Below, piece by piece: positions 24,401 to 36,359 of a stretch of 64,000 nt of DNA; position 1 is the first letter of the stretch, and the number at the start of each line of letters is the position of its first letter. Below the pieces are notes generated by a model, which was not told the DNA's origin, did not search any database, and saw only the letters and a program-made list of their open reading frames with translations. Source of the DNA: Phytoseiulus persimilis (Eukaryota > Arthropoda > Arachnida > Mesostigmata > Phytoseiidae); contig CM075102.1 of NCBI GenBank assembly GCA_037576195.1, forward strand, positions 47,922,745 through 47,986,744. Direction: 5' to 3'. The translations under genes and the position numbers were made by a program.

Positions 24401-27400
24401 GCCGGAAATCGCATCCTTCGCTTCGATCGATCCAACTATGCTTCCGTTTGCAGCCGCACCGAAGTGCAATGCCACTTGGACCGAGAGGGCGCTTCTAATC
24501 TTGTGGCGGAGCTCATTATGAAGAACCCGTCGCACAAAATTTTCGTTGAGACTGTGGAACTGGGGATTGCTCTGCTCGAAGGTGGAAACAGTGTCATCCA
24601 GCAGTCGGTTCTCAACAAGCTTATATCAGGCAACTCGTCGGATAAATTTTTCAAGGTACGATTGGCACGACACCGCCACAGGATGTCATAACCGGCGATT
24701 CGCGATCCACCGCCGAAATCCCTTGCTGATCTGATCTATTGCTGTAGGTGTTCAACGAGAAGTTTGCCAAAGCTCAGCAGGAGATCAAAAACACTGTGAT
24801 GGTTTCTACTGTCGACGTACACAAAACCAGCAGTGGATCAACGAGCGGGAAGGATTCGAAAGGTTCGTCGGTTTCCATCTCCATTGGTGTTCTTTCGTAC
24901 CCGGTGGTAGGTCGAGGCTCCCAGTTGGAAATTCAGCCGTGCGTGGTCCTTACAGAGAAGAAAAATCACGCGGCCATCTCGAACGGCAAAATTGTCGTGA
25001 ATGAAGAACTTAAGCAAGAACTAGAAGAAGCTGCCCAGGATGCGTCCAAAGGCTACGCTCAAATCAAGCAGTCCGGCGCTGTGGTCGGCGTCGGAACCGC
25101 CGTGGACAACGATCCGAATCCCAGTAGTGAGTGATTCCGCTGTTCCCAATGAGGATGAGATCGAAGATTGCGTGAATCGCGCGGAATCGGAGTCGGTCTC
25201 GCGGACTGGAAGGAAGATACTGATATGCTCACTTCCAGTGCAACTTTCGTTCGCGGAAGAACACATCGAACCAAAAGCGGGCCAGAAAGAAGACGAGCCA
25301 AAACTTCATCCAAGCATTTCTGTTATGCAACCAGTCCTTCGTTTCCTGCAGCTGCTTTGCGAGAACCACAATCAGGCCCTTCAGAACTTCCTCCGCTCGC
25401 AGAGCAACAAGCACAATTACAACCTGGTGAGTGTTGGTTTGTTCCGTTGACGCAGGCGTCCAACTAATGCGACTCTGGAATTCTATCGACTGCTCGTTGG
25501 TTTGTAGGTGTCCGAGACCCTCATGTTTTTGGACTGTATTTGCGGATCGACAACCGGTGGACTCGGCTTGTTGGGTTTGTACATCAACGAGAGCAATGTC
25601 GCTCTCGTCAACCAAACTCTGGAGACCCTGACCGAGTACTGCCAAGGCCCTTGCCACGAGAATCAGGTTTGTGAGACGAGCTCTCGATTGCTTCCCAGCC
25701 CAGATTGCAGGAATCCAGTGCGGCTTTCCGCCTCTTTCGTTCGACGGCACTTATTGACCTGCGTCGTTTGGTCTTCACAGAACTGCATCGCGATGCATGA
25801 ATCCAACGGTATCGACATAATCATCGCGCTGATCTTGAACGATATAAACCCGCTCGGAAAGAAACGCATGGATCTCGTTCTCGAACTCAAAAACAACGCA
25901 TCGAAACTCCTCCTGGCTATCATGGAGAGCCGAGGAGCAGATCTGGAGAATGCCGAGAGAATCCTCTACAATATGAGTCCGAAACAACTAGTCGAAGTAG
26001 CGTGCAACGCATATCACCAGGACGAAGAGGACGACCTCGACGATGACCTCGACGGCAACCTGGATGCCGATTCGGCGGCTGACGATACCGGGGTTTCGCC
26101 GAAGGAGGTCGGTCATAACATCTACATTCTTTGCCACCAGCTGGCTCAGCACAACAAGGAATTGGCCGCATTGCTTAAACCAAATGAACAAGATCAAGAT
26201 CCCAAAGTTTGTCTGGCGCTCAAGTATTACGCGAGTCACACGGCCCAGATCGAAATCGTGCGGCAAGACCGAACCATGGAGCAGATCGTGTTTCCCGTGC
26301 CGCAGCTGTGCGAGTTCCTGACGAGAGAGACGAAAACGTCCGTCTACCACACGACCGAACGCGACGAGCAGGGCAGCAAAGTCTCCGATTTCTTCGACAA
26401 ATCGGACGACCTGTTCAACGAGATGAAATGGCAGAAGAAGCTCCGCAGCCAGTCCATGCTCTATTGGGTGTCTCGACACATGACGGTCTGGAGCACGGTC
26501 TCATTCAACCTGGCTGTGCTCATCAACGTCCTCGTCGCGATCTTTTACCCATTTTCAAAGGCGGCCGAGCTGACGCCGCATTTGGCCGGGCCGAGCTGGT
26601 TCTTCCTCCTGGCGTCGATGGCCCTCGTGCTGTTGGTGCCGCGAACGGCGTCCGTTCGGACGTTCGCGGTCGCGCTCGTTGTGCGCCTCATGTACTCCAT
26701 GGGTCTCTATCCGACGCTCATGCTGCTGGGGGCGTCGAACGTCCTCTTCAGCGGGGTTCACCTCGTCTCCATCATGGGCAACCACGGAACGTTCACCAAG
26801 AGCGCCGGTCAGATGTTCACCGACCTCGAGCTTCTGTACCACGTCGGCTATCTGATGGTGTGCATTTTTGGACTGTGCGTCCACCCTCTGATCTACAGCG
26901 TCCTCCTACTGGACGTGGTCTATCAAGAGGAAACGCTTTTGAATGTGATAAAATCGGCGACGAGAAACGGCAGGTCCATCCTGCTCACGGCGGTTCTTGC
27001 ACTCATTCTCGTCTATCTGTTTTCCATCGTTGCATTCCTATGGTTCCGCGACGATTTCCTCATCGAAGTCGACAATCCGCAGGACGATAGAATGATGGGT
27101 TCACCGATCACTACCTCAACACCGCCATCAGCATCTATGAACACGAACTCGGCCATCACCGACTACCTGAGAAACCTCCACGCTGACGCCAGTTTCTGCG
27201 TCCGGAAACAGGCCGGAGAGCCTCCAGACTGCGACGCCGACATCACGGACTCGATTATGGACGCCGTTCGTCGCGCTCGCTTCAGCGAAGCCCACGAGCA
27301 GGCGTCCAGCGACGAGAACAGCGCGTTGGCCGAACACGAAGAGGAGACGGTGAAGGAGCGGGCGTGCGACTCTCTTTTCATGTGCATCGTGACCACGTTG

Positions 27401-28033
27401 AATCATGGCCTCCGAAACGGCGGGGGGATCGGTGACGTCCTACGGCCGCCCAGCAGCCAGGAACCGCTGTACTTTTTCCGCGTGGTTTACGATCTGATGT
27501 TCTACTTCATCGTGATCGTCATCGTTCTCAACCTGATATTCGGTGTGATCATCGACACGTTTGCCGATCTTCGTTCCGAGAAACAACAGAAAGAGGAAAC
27601 GCTCAAGAACACCTGCTTCATCTGCGGCCTCGAGAGAGCTGCGTTCGACAACAAAAGTGTCAGTTTCGAGGAGCACATACGCAACGAACACAACCTGTGG
27701 CAGTACCTCTACTACATCGTCCTCATCAAGGTCAAAGGTGAGTCGATCCGAGCGAGCGTCCGGAGCTCATGGCCCCGTTCGTCGTCGCCGCCGCCGATGG
27801 TTAACTTGCTTCCTCCGGCAGATCCAACGGAATTCACCGGACCGGAGAGCTACGTGGCCCAGATGATCAAAGAACGAAACCTCGATTGGTTCCCTCGGAT
27901 GAGAGCGATGTCATTGGCGGCCGATGACGCCGAGACGGAACAAAACGAAATGCGTGCGATGCAGATGCAACTGGATCAAACTCAAAAACTACTTCTCCAA
28001 GTCACTCAGCAACTAAGCGATGTCAAGGAACAG
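13344..28033 (+). CDS. Itpr: Inositol 1,4,5-trisphosphate receptor (36 coding exons, about 2,843 aa)
   Basis: This is the IP3-gated calcium release channel of the endoplasmic reticulum. It forms tetramers and releases stored Ca2+ after phospholipase C signalling. Conserved blocks run through the whole gene: [13 protein letters not shown] at the N terminus, NRLP-like [126 protein letters not shown], the pore signature GGGIGDVL and the C-terminal zinc site CFICGLE. The 36 exons sum to 8,529 nt with consistent phase at every junction; vertebrate and fly receptors are about 2,700-2,840 residues, so the length fits. The start was chosen because ATG at 13344 has a strong context and directly precedes the conserved N terminus. 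The very C-terminal exon is uncertain. A partial diverged copy lies upstream at 5.2-7.5 kb. Confidence 0.96.
18624..21482 (+). other. IP3 receptor exons 12-20: first half of the regulatory region
   Basis: Exons: 18624-19097, 19177-19457, 19571-19757, 19841-20039, 20126-20419, 20541-20651, 20730-20908, 20998-21178, 21282-21482. They encode helical (RIH-type) solenoid sequence, roughly residues 669-1,370. The acceptor of exon 14 is set at 19571: an earlier AG at 19524 would put the frame into a stop. The 5' part of exon 14 ([16 protein letters not shown]...) is a low-conservation linker before [12 protein letters not shown]. Confidence 0.85.
20541..20651 (+). other. Possible cassette exon 17 of the IP3 receptor (37 codons)
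   Basis: This 111-nt exon starts and ends in phase 0, so it can be included or skipped without shifting the frame. Its product is charged and low in complexity ([10 protein letters not shown]) and lies in the linker after [10 protein letters not shown], where vertebrate receptors also have a variable acidic linker. It follows a pyrimidine-rich TTTTTTTTTCTCGGCAG acceptor; the donor GGA-GTGGGT is moderate. Alternative splicing is inference. Confidence 0.55.
21602..25666 (+). other. IP3 receptor exons 21-34: second half of the regulatory region
   Basis: Exons: 21602-21761, 21850-22090, 22306-22405, 22508-22628, 22735-22918, 23268-23337, 23467-23588, 23686-23824, 24006-24053, 24209-24342, 24454-24655, 24748-25126, 25239-25426, 25508-25666. 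Phases agree at all junctions. Exon 29 is only 48 nt and its acceptor could also be at 24015. The vertebrate PKA site sequence RRESLTSFG has no recognisable equivalent in exon 30, which reads [20 protein letters not shown] in its place. Exon 32 contains a possible 93-nt in-frame intron at 24863-24955. Confidence 0.82.
24863..24955 (+). other. Possible retained 93-nt in-frame intron inside exon 32
   Basis: The stretch begins with GT after GATTCGAAAG and ends with CCTTACAG. Removing it joins DSK to [12 protein letters not shown] without a frame change, and keeping it adds 31 codons without a stop. The encoded piece ([14 protein letters not shown]...) has no counterpart in the family, which favours removal in at least some transcripts. 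The length is typical of introns in this gene. Confidence 0.45.
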
Positions 28034-28156
28034 GTCTGTACGGCTTTTTTTGGGTGGCGAGCATCTCGTCCTTCTTTGATTGTGCGTCCGAATGGCATTG
28101 AGCGCATGTCGGTCGGCCTAAAATTCCCAAACGAACGTTCATCAAGGGGTGAATGA
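25781..28156 (+). other. IP3 receptor exons 35-36: channel domain and C terminus
   Basis: Exon 35 (25781-27737) is 1,957 nt and encodes about 652 residues in one piece. It covers the end of the RIH-associated region, six transmembrane segments from about residue 2,350 (first segment [17 protein letters not shown]), the selectivity filter GGGIGDVL near residue 2,667, the pore-lining helix ending [16 protein letters not shown], and the C2H2-type zinc site CFICGLE...HIRNEH. Exon 36 (27822-28033) encodes [20 protein letters not shown] and the start of the terminal coiled coil (QLSDVKEQ). Behind it the usual tail (TEQRKQKQR in vertebrates) was not found. Reading through the donor would end at a TGA at 28154-28156; an acceptor at 28177 would give an unrelated tail to 28458. 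Confidence 0.88.
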
Positions 28157-28159
28157 TTC

Positions 28160-29900
28160 ATTGCTGATCCGCACAGGTTCGTGCCCGGTGGACCCACCGA
28201 TATGCGGCGAAATCAGCAAATGATTTGAAGCATGAAAAGTTTCACAAGTCTCGGGCCGGGACCTATCTAAAGATTCCCTGTTGTGCAGCTCTGATAGATA
28301 TCAAAGCTGATAGAAACTGTGAGTGTGGGTGTGCGTTCGGGAGCCCATGTGGCCACCATTGTCGGTCTCCCGCGGCCTTCGTTATGCATTGCTCTTTTCG
28401 ATCGCTCCCGTTAACTGTGTGGGGCACCGTTTCGCTGCGAGCGGGTTCGCCTTCCTAACAGCATGATGTTGCGAGAGCATGTCGCAACGATTGAGGCCTT
28501 GCGGCGGAACGGGGAGACGTTTGTGGAAATCAGGAGCCAGAGTTGGGCTGTCACCGAACTGGAACTGATCGTTTTCTTTCCCTCGTTAGCTATCGGAGAG
28601 CCGGAAACAACGTCAAAGGCTCGGCTTGTTCAGCAGCCCAATCCGTGGACCTGCCCACAACCCGACCGCGAGCGCTATTCTTCAATCTTCGAACATGTCG
28701 GGCGAGGGCAACTGACCCCCGAGGAAACCTAAGGCAGCGGGCATTCTGCTGACTCCGCCGATAGGGTCGCCCGTAGCGAGCGAGTTCGGCGGACTCAGTC
28801 ACCTGAAAAGCGTTCCGGCGGACTCCACTGTTGACAGCAACCGACCCGTGTGGCTCTTCGCGGCACTCTCGATTATGATTCTCTACGCTTCCGGAGTTCT
28901 GACCAGTTTTCAGAAGTCAGCCGATGTGAAACACGTCTAGGTTCGATAGCCGTAGCCTGACCAGCTTTTCGGCGTAGAGTCAATGTATAAATTTGTTGAT
29001 GCTGGGCGTGTCTCGTCCCTCCGTAGCAGTCTACGGTTGCGATGATGATCCGCTTTCCGATGGTGCGAATGACTCCTCCAAACTCGAACCCTCGAAGATT
29101 CTGACACTGGATATCATCATCATTATTATTATTGTTGCTGTTGCTGCGGCTGCTGCGATTGAGTCTCGAGCAGTGGAATCGTGCGCCGCGAGCCCGGGCC
29201 GGGAGCCTGTCGTTATGCTGAGATTTTAGGTAGACCACGTTTCCCAAGGGTCCGAATGATTCTGGAGAAGGTTCTGCTTACTGTCGTTGTTCCCATGAGT
29301 CGCACGATCGATTCTGACATTTCAGTGTTTATCCATGTCGATCAGCTTGAATTCTATGAGCTGGGAACAGGAACTAGAGATTTCAGGACAGCTAAGTTTT
29401 CAAACGAGTTTATTCAACGATAGATCTTAGCGCATTTTGCCAAGTCCAGTCTAGCGCATCGCAAGAAATGAAACGCGATCGGCGTTGTTCGAACGGGTGA
29501 TTTTTTTCGGTTTTTAATTCGCAAGAGATCTGTTTTTTGTGCGTTCTCGCCCTCGGTCGCATTTTTTCTTGGAGCCTCCGTTTGCCTCTTCATCCTCGTC
29601 GCTATACACGTGTCGTATAGATCTGTTGCTAAATCAATCGTACCGGATGATCTGGAGCATTCAGCATCTGTCGATGTTTTGAACCAGTGCAATAATATAC
29701 AATGTAGGGTCATATTCATGTACATACGATTTGGTACGTTTACGTTGCAATAAAACTTAACTAAGTATTCATGAACGCAAACCGGGAACATTAGCATCGG
29801 AGGGAGCGTTTCACAGGGATCCTCCCCATGAGATCAAAAGGTGTTTCGGAACCCGAATGATCGAACACATGCGCGGAAACAATGAATTCCTTCATGCAAG
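28160..29900. other. No gene seen downstream of the IP3 receptor
   Basis: This must contain the IP3 receptor 3' end. No AATAAA on the plus strand is seen close to either candidate stop; one occurs at 29749-29754. Open frames here are short and unconserved. Confidence 0.3.
29114..29158 (+). repeat. Trinucleotide-rich microsatellite (ATC/ATT/GTT/GCT)
   Basis: Consecutive runs of ATC, ATT, GTT/GCT and GCT/GCG triplets form a 45-nt simple repeat. It is open in several frames only because of its composition, not because it codes. Confidence 0.8.
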
Positions 29901-29939
29901 GATTGAAACATTTCACATAGGGGGAAAAACATAACTTAT

Positions 29940-29945
29940 TTTATT
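29940..29945 (-). terminator. Poly(A) signal of the CRAL-TRIO gene
   Basis: AATAAA on the minus strand, about 280 nt past the stop codon of the CRAL-TRIO protein, is the first good signal downstream. Its use is inferred from position. Confidence 0.5.
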
Positions 29946-30223
29946 CTGAAGCCTCGTTTTGCAGCTCCGATTCCTTGGAGTCGTATCCAGCGTTTCATCT
30001 CAGTGACGGCACTATACTGTTCGGGAGTCTTCGAACGAAGACCCAACAGGATCGCTTCTGAGCAACACGGCCATGTGCAAACTATACATCGAGCCTGAAA
30101 TCCGTCGACGTGCGACCCGCGCTCTGGAAGGTTCTCCCTTCTCGGATTCCTATCTCACAAACTATCAAACCCTTAAAAAACCTCGTCACATCCCTTGTGA
30201 TTACTCAACACGAAATGTTCATC

Positions 30224-31355
30224 TCATTGTTCTTTCGCTTTTCGGGAGCTCTCTCTGTCTTTCGAGAAGTCGAGAGAATTCCCGTTCTGATCTTCTCTGT
30301 AGCCGTAGTGGCTGTTTTTGACAAACTCATCGTGACGATCATACATTTCGTCCATCAGCCAGTGGTGTGTTAGCTTGCCAGCCTTGCCACCTAGATCTTC
30401 TGGAAGAATTTCCGGAGATATCCACTGGTGTAGAGAACTCATGTCGCTAGCATGAAGCTGCACTCTCTCACGAACCTGTTTTGGAAAACGTTTCAGATCA
30501 CGCGACTGCTTGCAGCGTATGGGAAGGCTTCGTTCGATCACGAGCCGAAACTGCGCATGCGATTCCTTACCTTTTGATTGAGGAATGGCTTCCCAAACGC
30601 CCAGATGATGTTGTAAATGTAAGAGTTGTTCACGATGTGCGCACCCTTGAAGCGAGCAGGGTATCCGTCTTGACAACAAGTCATCAACGCCTGGAGAAAG
30701 CCACCATCCGAATCAGTGATTTGGAACACGCGAGCGACACATTTTACCGTCGTGAGGTGTCGAGCGCTGCAGAACTCACCCTGACGACATCCGGTTGAAG
30801 GAACTTGAGGTACCGCAATTCGAGGCCTTTGAAATTGAAGATGATTCTGAAGCCGTTCAGTTGGCATTCTGGATTCTTCAAAACGTAGTCGAACGCGAGG
30901 GCGACCGGGGTGTAGGTGTCCATCAAGTCGTAGCCGGATTCCGGCGTCCAGTCGCCGAACTGCATCACGATAATCGCGGTGCCATCGTAAGGATTGCGAT
31001 GGGGGAGGAGCATTCCCATCCTCAAGTCATATAGATGTTTGATGTCTCTGGGCCCGAGTCCGATCGGACTGAATTTCTCAGGGCAGATCAGCCGGCACCT
31101 GTAGTATTGCCGGAGCAGGCGAAAAGCTTTGTCGACGTCGAACTTCTTCGCCCGGAGGAAGCGCAACAAATAGTCATCTTCGAGTCTCGGATGGAATTCA
31201 TTCTGTTCTTGGAGGAGAGTTTTCAGTGCTTGTATTGTTTCTTCCTTCAGTTGCTCGGTCTCTCCGATATCTTTTTCCGCCCGCTCGGCGAATCCCGCTT
31301 CTTCTCTCCACCGACGAATCTCGTACTTTTCCAACTTGAACTCAGTCTCGATCAT
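30224..31355 (-). CDS. CRAL-TRIO lipid-transfer protein, alpha-tocopherol transfer protein/clavesin type (315 aa)
   Basis: Proteins of this family carry a hydrophobic ligand such as tocopherol, retinal or a phosphoinositide between membranes in the cytosol. Exons on the minus strand: 31355-30780, 30690-30571 and 30475-30224, all phase 0, joined by GT-AG introns of 89 and 95 nt. The CRAL-TRIO N-terminal helix bundle is clear ([20 protein letters not shown], about residues 65-85). The lipid-binding domain follows (about 110-270): [20 protein letters not shown], then [27 protein letters not shown] and [10 protein letters not shown]. The Lys and Arg in QKVRER match the basic residues that bind phosphoinositides in human TTPA. 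The start is the first in-frame ATG after a plausible acceptor at 31371; an untranslated first exon upstream is likely. A charged C-terminal tail of about 50 residues follows the domain. Exact orthology and ligand cannot be told. Confidence 0.9.
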
Positions 31356-34300
31356 TTCATGGACCCTGTGTTTTGGGGTGGAAAAAAAAATCCTTAACGG
31401 CAAGCACGACAACAGCGGGTCTCGAGTCTGTTCGTGGATCGCCAGGAACTTCCTTCTACCCGTCGCACCACCGACTGCACTGTTTGCAAGTCGAAGTGGA
31501 GTTCCGTTCTCTCACCGGCTACTGCATAATCAGGGAGCCTCGACTGCATGACGCGTTTGTTTTGAGAATCTCATTCGGTTTGATCGACTGCTTGAGAGTC
31601 GAAAGACGACGAAGGCGACTTTGATCAGAACTTCTTTCACGGGCGTCAGACCGCAGGTTCGTGCTATCGGATTGAGGGACTTCGGGAATTGTTTTATTCA
31701 TACTGCGCTCGAACGAATCCTACCGATTCCGCTCTGGCCGGCATTATTTCGCCGCACACAAATTGAGAAATCGATGTCGGTCTTGCACGCGTCGTCGCAG
31801 GGTGACGAGATTGCACTTTCTAGCCACAGTTTTTTACAATGATGTAACCAAGAGAGGACAGGCGGGGGCGAAGTCTGACGAGGGAAGGACGATCCTCCCC
31901 CCACATAATTCCTTCTCATGGATCACATACACCATCAAAATCACCCTTCCTGGACGCAGACTGTGCAGAAATTCCCTTGATCGACTACAATTCCGAGAAC
32001 AGTTCTGCGCTTCGAGTCGAGATGACCCCCATGCTCTCTTACGTGATTTGCGGTAGTGCCACGTGAAGCGTTGATACCGTCCGACTGTAGGGCGCGTTTG
32101 GATGATAGCGCATCTATCGCAGCATGGATCGTGAAACAACTGATGCAGATCCGCTGCTTCCTTGATGATACTAATAACTTTCGCCCTGTGAACTCACGTA
32201 TTCTGCGTGGAGTTTGCTGATTCAGGGAAGTCTGTGAGAGATACACTTGAGAGGAACGGTCGGTTCGATATTGCGCACCAATCGCCAAACAGGGATTCCA
32301 GCGGCTTCGTGAAAGTTCCGAGGCTACAGCGGCAGTCCGCACGACAAATCTCACAAGGAAAAGAAACAAGTGGGCAATCCCGCTGATCTACCTCGAGAGT
32401 TTTTCGAGCAAACGGGATTGGTCAAGTGACGATCGGCGGTCTCACAAATATCGCACCTGTCTCGCGAGGCTCTAGGACAATCCGCAAGGCTTCGAGACCC
32501 TTCGAGCGAATTCATCGAGATTTTCGAGCCGAACCCATAGCTTGAGATTGTGATACATCCGAGTCCGCAATCCGATCGATCCTCCGGCTTATGGATGGCT
32601 GTCGCCAGACTTTGTCGGGAAGGGTTAACGAATTTTCTGTGTCGCTAGATTCCGGCGCCCAATCCTGTCAGGTGTGACTGAGGATAGTGCTAATGAATGC
32701 AGCCGAATCTCACTACTGAACTCGCGAGTCAAGGTCTTGATGCACATCAATAAGTTGTCAGAACACAGAACGAGCGATCCATACACGAAATGGACCGAGA
32801 TCGTAATCCAGTGTGGAATAGTGAGGCGACCATACATGGATGGTTCGGAACGCTCTCAGGCTGAGGTAAGTGGGCTCTTTTGGGTCAAGCTCAACTGCGA
32901 GGCTAATATTCCTCAAAATGCTGAGGTTGCAACACTGTAGTGGCCGAACCGCGATGGATCCGAGTCACGATTTACACTCACAAAATTCACAAACTTTCCT
33001 GTCTCGATTTTGATTCCGCTCTACTCACATGATGATGTCGAATTCTGCGATTGAAACCTTGCTGCTGGGTATGAGTCTTCTTCTCCTGTGCTCCGACAGA
33101 TGTGGTCTCCAAAGAGCGCACGCGAGCGAAACGGAATGGGCGAGAGGAAAGCCACTCGCAGATCTCGGTGATGGAATCTTCTGTCTTTCCTCCGTGGCAT
33201 TCTACGATATCGTGTTCTCTATGGCTGGTCGCGGTGCTGAAAGTGAGACAGTCTTGCCCTCCCTTCGCATCGATCAACTTCTACGCCGAAATTCGAGGTT
33301 CCGCTCTCGCGGGAGAGGCGCGAATCAGTAAATAAACAATCTTCAAGCACGCTCCTGTTTGAACTTCGCCGGATCCATGTCGATCCTCCTCCATTCTCAG
33401 GATTCTCGGAAGGCAGCTCCGCCATTCTGGAACAAGTTACTATTGAATAACGATAATTAGAAGATTGGCCGGCAAGAGCGAATGCTTAAATAATTGACGA
33501 GAGGCTTGCAGCAATCACTGGCAGCACCTACTGTTGAATTTGGATACGACGGCAGGCGATGAGAGAATCGCTCATAACCACGACTAATACGATGGCCTTA
33601 CGCCAACAGAAAGAATCCGATGTGGCTCTCTGAGCATCTCACTACCGAGCAACCGCTTCGCTTTTTTCTGGAAGTGAACCGATCGCCTCAGAACTTCATG
33701 CTGAACACATGAACGAGAGATCAGAAAATAGATCCTCAGTAGTAGACGTCGAACCCGTTCTGGAAGGAGCACCAGGAAAAACCGGCGGCGCGGAGCGAAT
33801 CGTATTTATCGCGAGAACTGCGGGTCTCCGATGCTTCGCCGTGTTATCATCGATCTCAGGTGGAAAAATTCTGCTCCGAAACCTCCGAGGATTCTTTCGA
33901 CTCGTTCAATGAAAACACCCCATCGGTTATGCAGCCGATCTTCTCGAAATCCGCTGTACTTGTGCCCCTCGGAGCACTTCAGCATCGTTTGCTGGGGTGG
34001 GTGTAACCCATGTGTCCGCAAAGGGCGCCAAACGGTCGATCGTCGGTGCTGATCTTGTAACGGGAGAACGAACCTGCGCAACCAGAACGGGAATTACATG
34101 GCTCAAGCGATCGCAACCGAGGGGCTCTGCTGAGTCATCCCCTGACTCTGAAACGAGTTTCCGCCTGAACAAACGGTGAAAGTAATGATGTTCCGCTCCC
34201 GTCAGAGTTTCGTTGATCCCATCACCCAAGATTTGAGTTGAACTCGATCGGAGCCAGGACCCCATAGGTTTTCGAACCAGAGCAGCATAGGCTTCAGAGC

Positions 34301-36359
34301 CCTTGGCTCTTCGGAATAATTTCTTCGAAGAAGCCGATTTTCTCTGCGTGAATTCGACGGAAGCCAAGTTGAGGAAGCTCCGGGGCTCAAGAGTTTCCAG
34401 GCTCCGCATGGCATCATGCTTTCATCCAGATCTCCATTGGAGCACGAAAGTGGAATCTCAGAGTAAACGAAAGCCCCTTATTTCAATTTCACCGGGAAGA
34501 TCCACCCGAGAGATGATTTTTCTTGTCATTCGAGGTCGGGAGAGGGTCCACGAGATTGCGTCGATTTCTCAAGCGATCACTGTTGACTGCATTTGCAGGC
34601 ATCGCCACTTTCCGGCCGAATGTTCTCCAAAGTTGGGCTTCCTGAGAGAGGATGTCGGCGGAGCATGTCATGATTCCCCGGTTCGATGGTTCCTTGAAGG
34701 AGATTCCCCTGAGGAATAAGAAAATTCGATGCGGGATTCCTGAAGCCAATGGGATCACTCGATCCGGATGAGAGAAACCATGTAATTACACTCCACGTCG
34801 CATCGTTCCGGGGTGAAAGCAGAAAAAAACGAGTGAGGAACCACACCGTATAACCAGAACCGATGTCACGTTTCTTTCGTGGCCCTGTAGCTCGGAAGAC
34901 GCCCCGAGCGCTTCAGTGGACGAGTTATCGGGAACTGCAGGTTTCGACCCTGAATTTGAAGCTCGGATCACGTGTGTGGTGGATTGTTGTGCAGAAAATT
35001 CGAAATCGCGCTAGAGAGTCCCGGCGAGAGATCTTGATATTTCAGGGTCGCCAAGCAGTGGAAGCAATAGGCATCAAGAGAATGATCATCAGGATTTTGG
35101 AAGCACCTGGCGAGAAAACCAACATCGCCACGGCATTGTCAAGTTCGATGCTCTTTGAAAGAAGCCCTTCGCTGCAAGGGGCGTGATTCCAAATAGGCTC
35201 ATCAGTGCAATGAAACAACGATTCATGAACACTCCGCTCACCGTAGCATACATAACACACTTGATAGAGACAACGCGCTCTCCAGAACAGGATGACGACA
35301 TTGGCGGAGATCATTCACATCCCTTGTTCCTGTCGGTCATCGTCGTTCTGCTCGAGTAAAAGAATTAGTGAGGCGCGACGCCAAGAGCAGGAACCCTATC
35401 AGAGACGCAACTTGGGCACGTAGAGGTTGTCCCTCAAATTTTATCGGCTACCTCACAGACAGTAATTTCAAGACTTCATCGATACGATCGCGGTCTCAGA
35501 AAGTCGGACAACCTGCTCGGTGCAGTTCATAGATGGCGTTGGAGATGCGGTCCTGGAAGAGCCCTCAATGGTGAACTCGTTGAGCTTGAAATTATGTTCA
35601 GGCAGCCACGGTGATGGCGAAAATAGGGTACATCACACCGTGAACGGGAAATGTTGCCTGGTGGAGGGAGAGACGGAGAGATGGAAGCGGAAACTGAGCC
35701 CCAAGCAGCGTTCCGAAGAATTGTATCCAGAGGAGGCATCCGTCTCTGCTTTCCGATCAGATTCCTGGGTTCTTACATGGAGAAGGAGAGAAACGTACAA
35801 AAAGATGGGAACATCGGAGGCGGGGCTCAAGAGCCGCAAAACTGGATGCTTCTTCAACTCATGACTTGCAATTGTATGTCTTTTGGACAGTTCCATGTTT
35901 CCCGTCTTCTCTGAAATTCACGTCAAGATCTCTCGGAAGCTCCCCATTCCGTGTTCGAAAGCACGCCGGCGACCCAAGCTGTGTCGTCGCCAGCAACTCT
36001 CTGGGGGATGTGACGACCCCTTCCAACGAACTCTTCCTCTCAACTCGTCGGTAGGGATCTGATCCTGGAGAGGCTCGTGTCAGTCTTCCGATCTGCCTGC
36101 GGCCGTCATTTCGCGCGAGAAGTCGAAGAGCCACCCCCAAAGTCTGAGCGAAACAAAGCGAAATTCCATCTGAGAAAACTGAAAACAAATGGTACGCGAA
36201 GAGAGAGCCGATGCGAACAACGTTTTCGGACTTGTGATTCGGGGTTGATGAGGAATTCCGTGCGTTCTTCTATACACTCCACCAAGCGATCACCGGTCGG
36301 GCGGAGGGTATATATATTAAGGAGGGTAGTCCACTAGCAGAGACATTTCAGAGATGGTC
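31356..36359. other. No recognisable gene (about 5 kb)
   Basis: The promoter and 5' leader of the minus-strand CRAL-TRIO gene should lie at its left edge. Open frames are up to about 160 codons (33927-34409 minus) and none matches a family I know. The 33029-33331 plus-strand frame begins with a leader-like hydrophobic run but has no further support. Confidence 0.3.

Noticed and set aside
26209..27090. Plus-strand open frame of about 293 codons in another frame
   Set aside because: It lies wholly inside the channel exon of the IP3 receptor; GC-rich codons leave few stops in the shifted frame, so it is a shadow.
33029..33331. Frame with a hydrophobic, leader-like start
   Set aside because: Short, with an arginine-rich tail, no homology, no poly(A) signal and no splice partner; consistent with chance.
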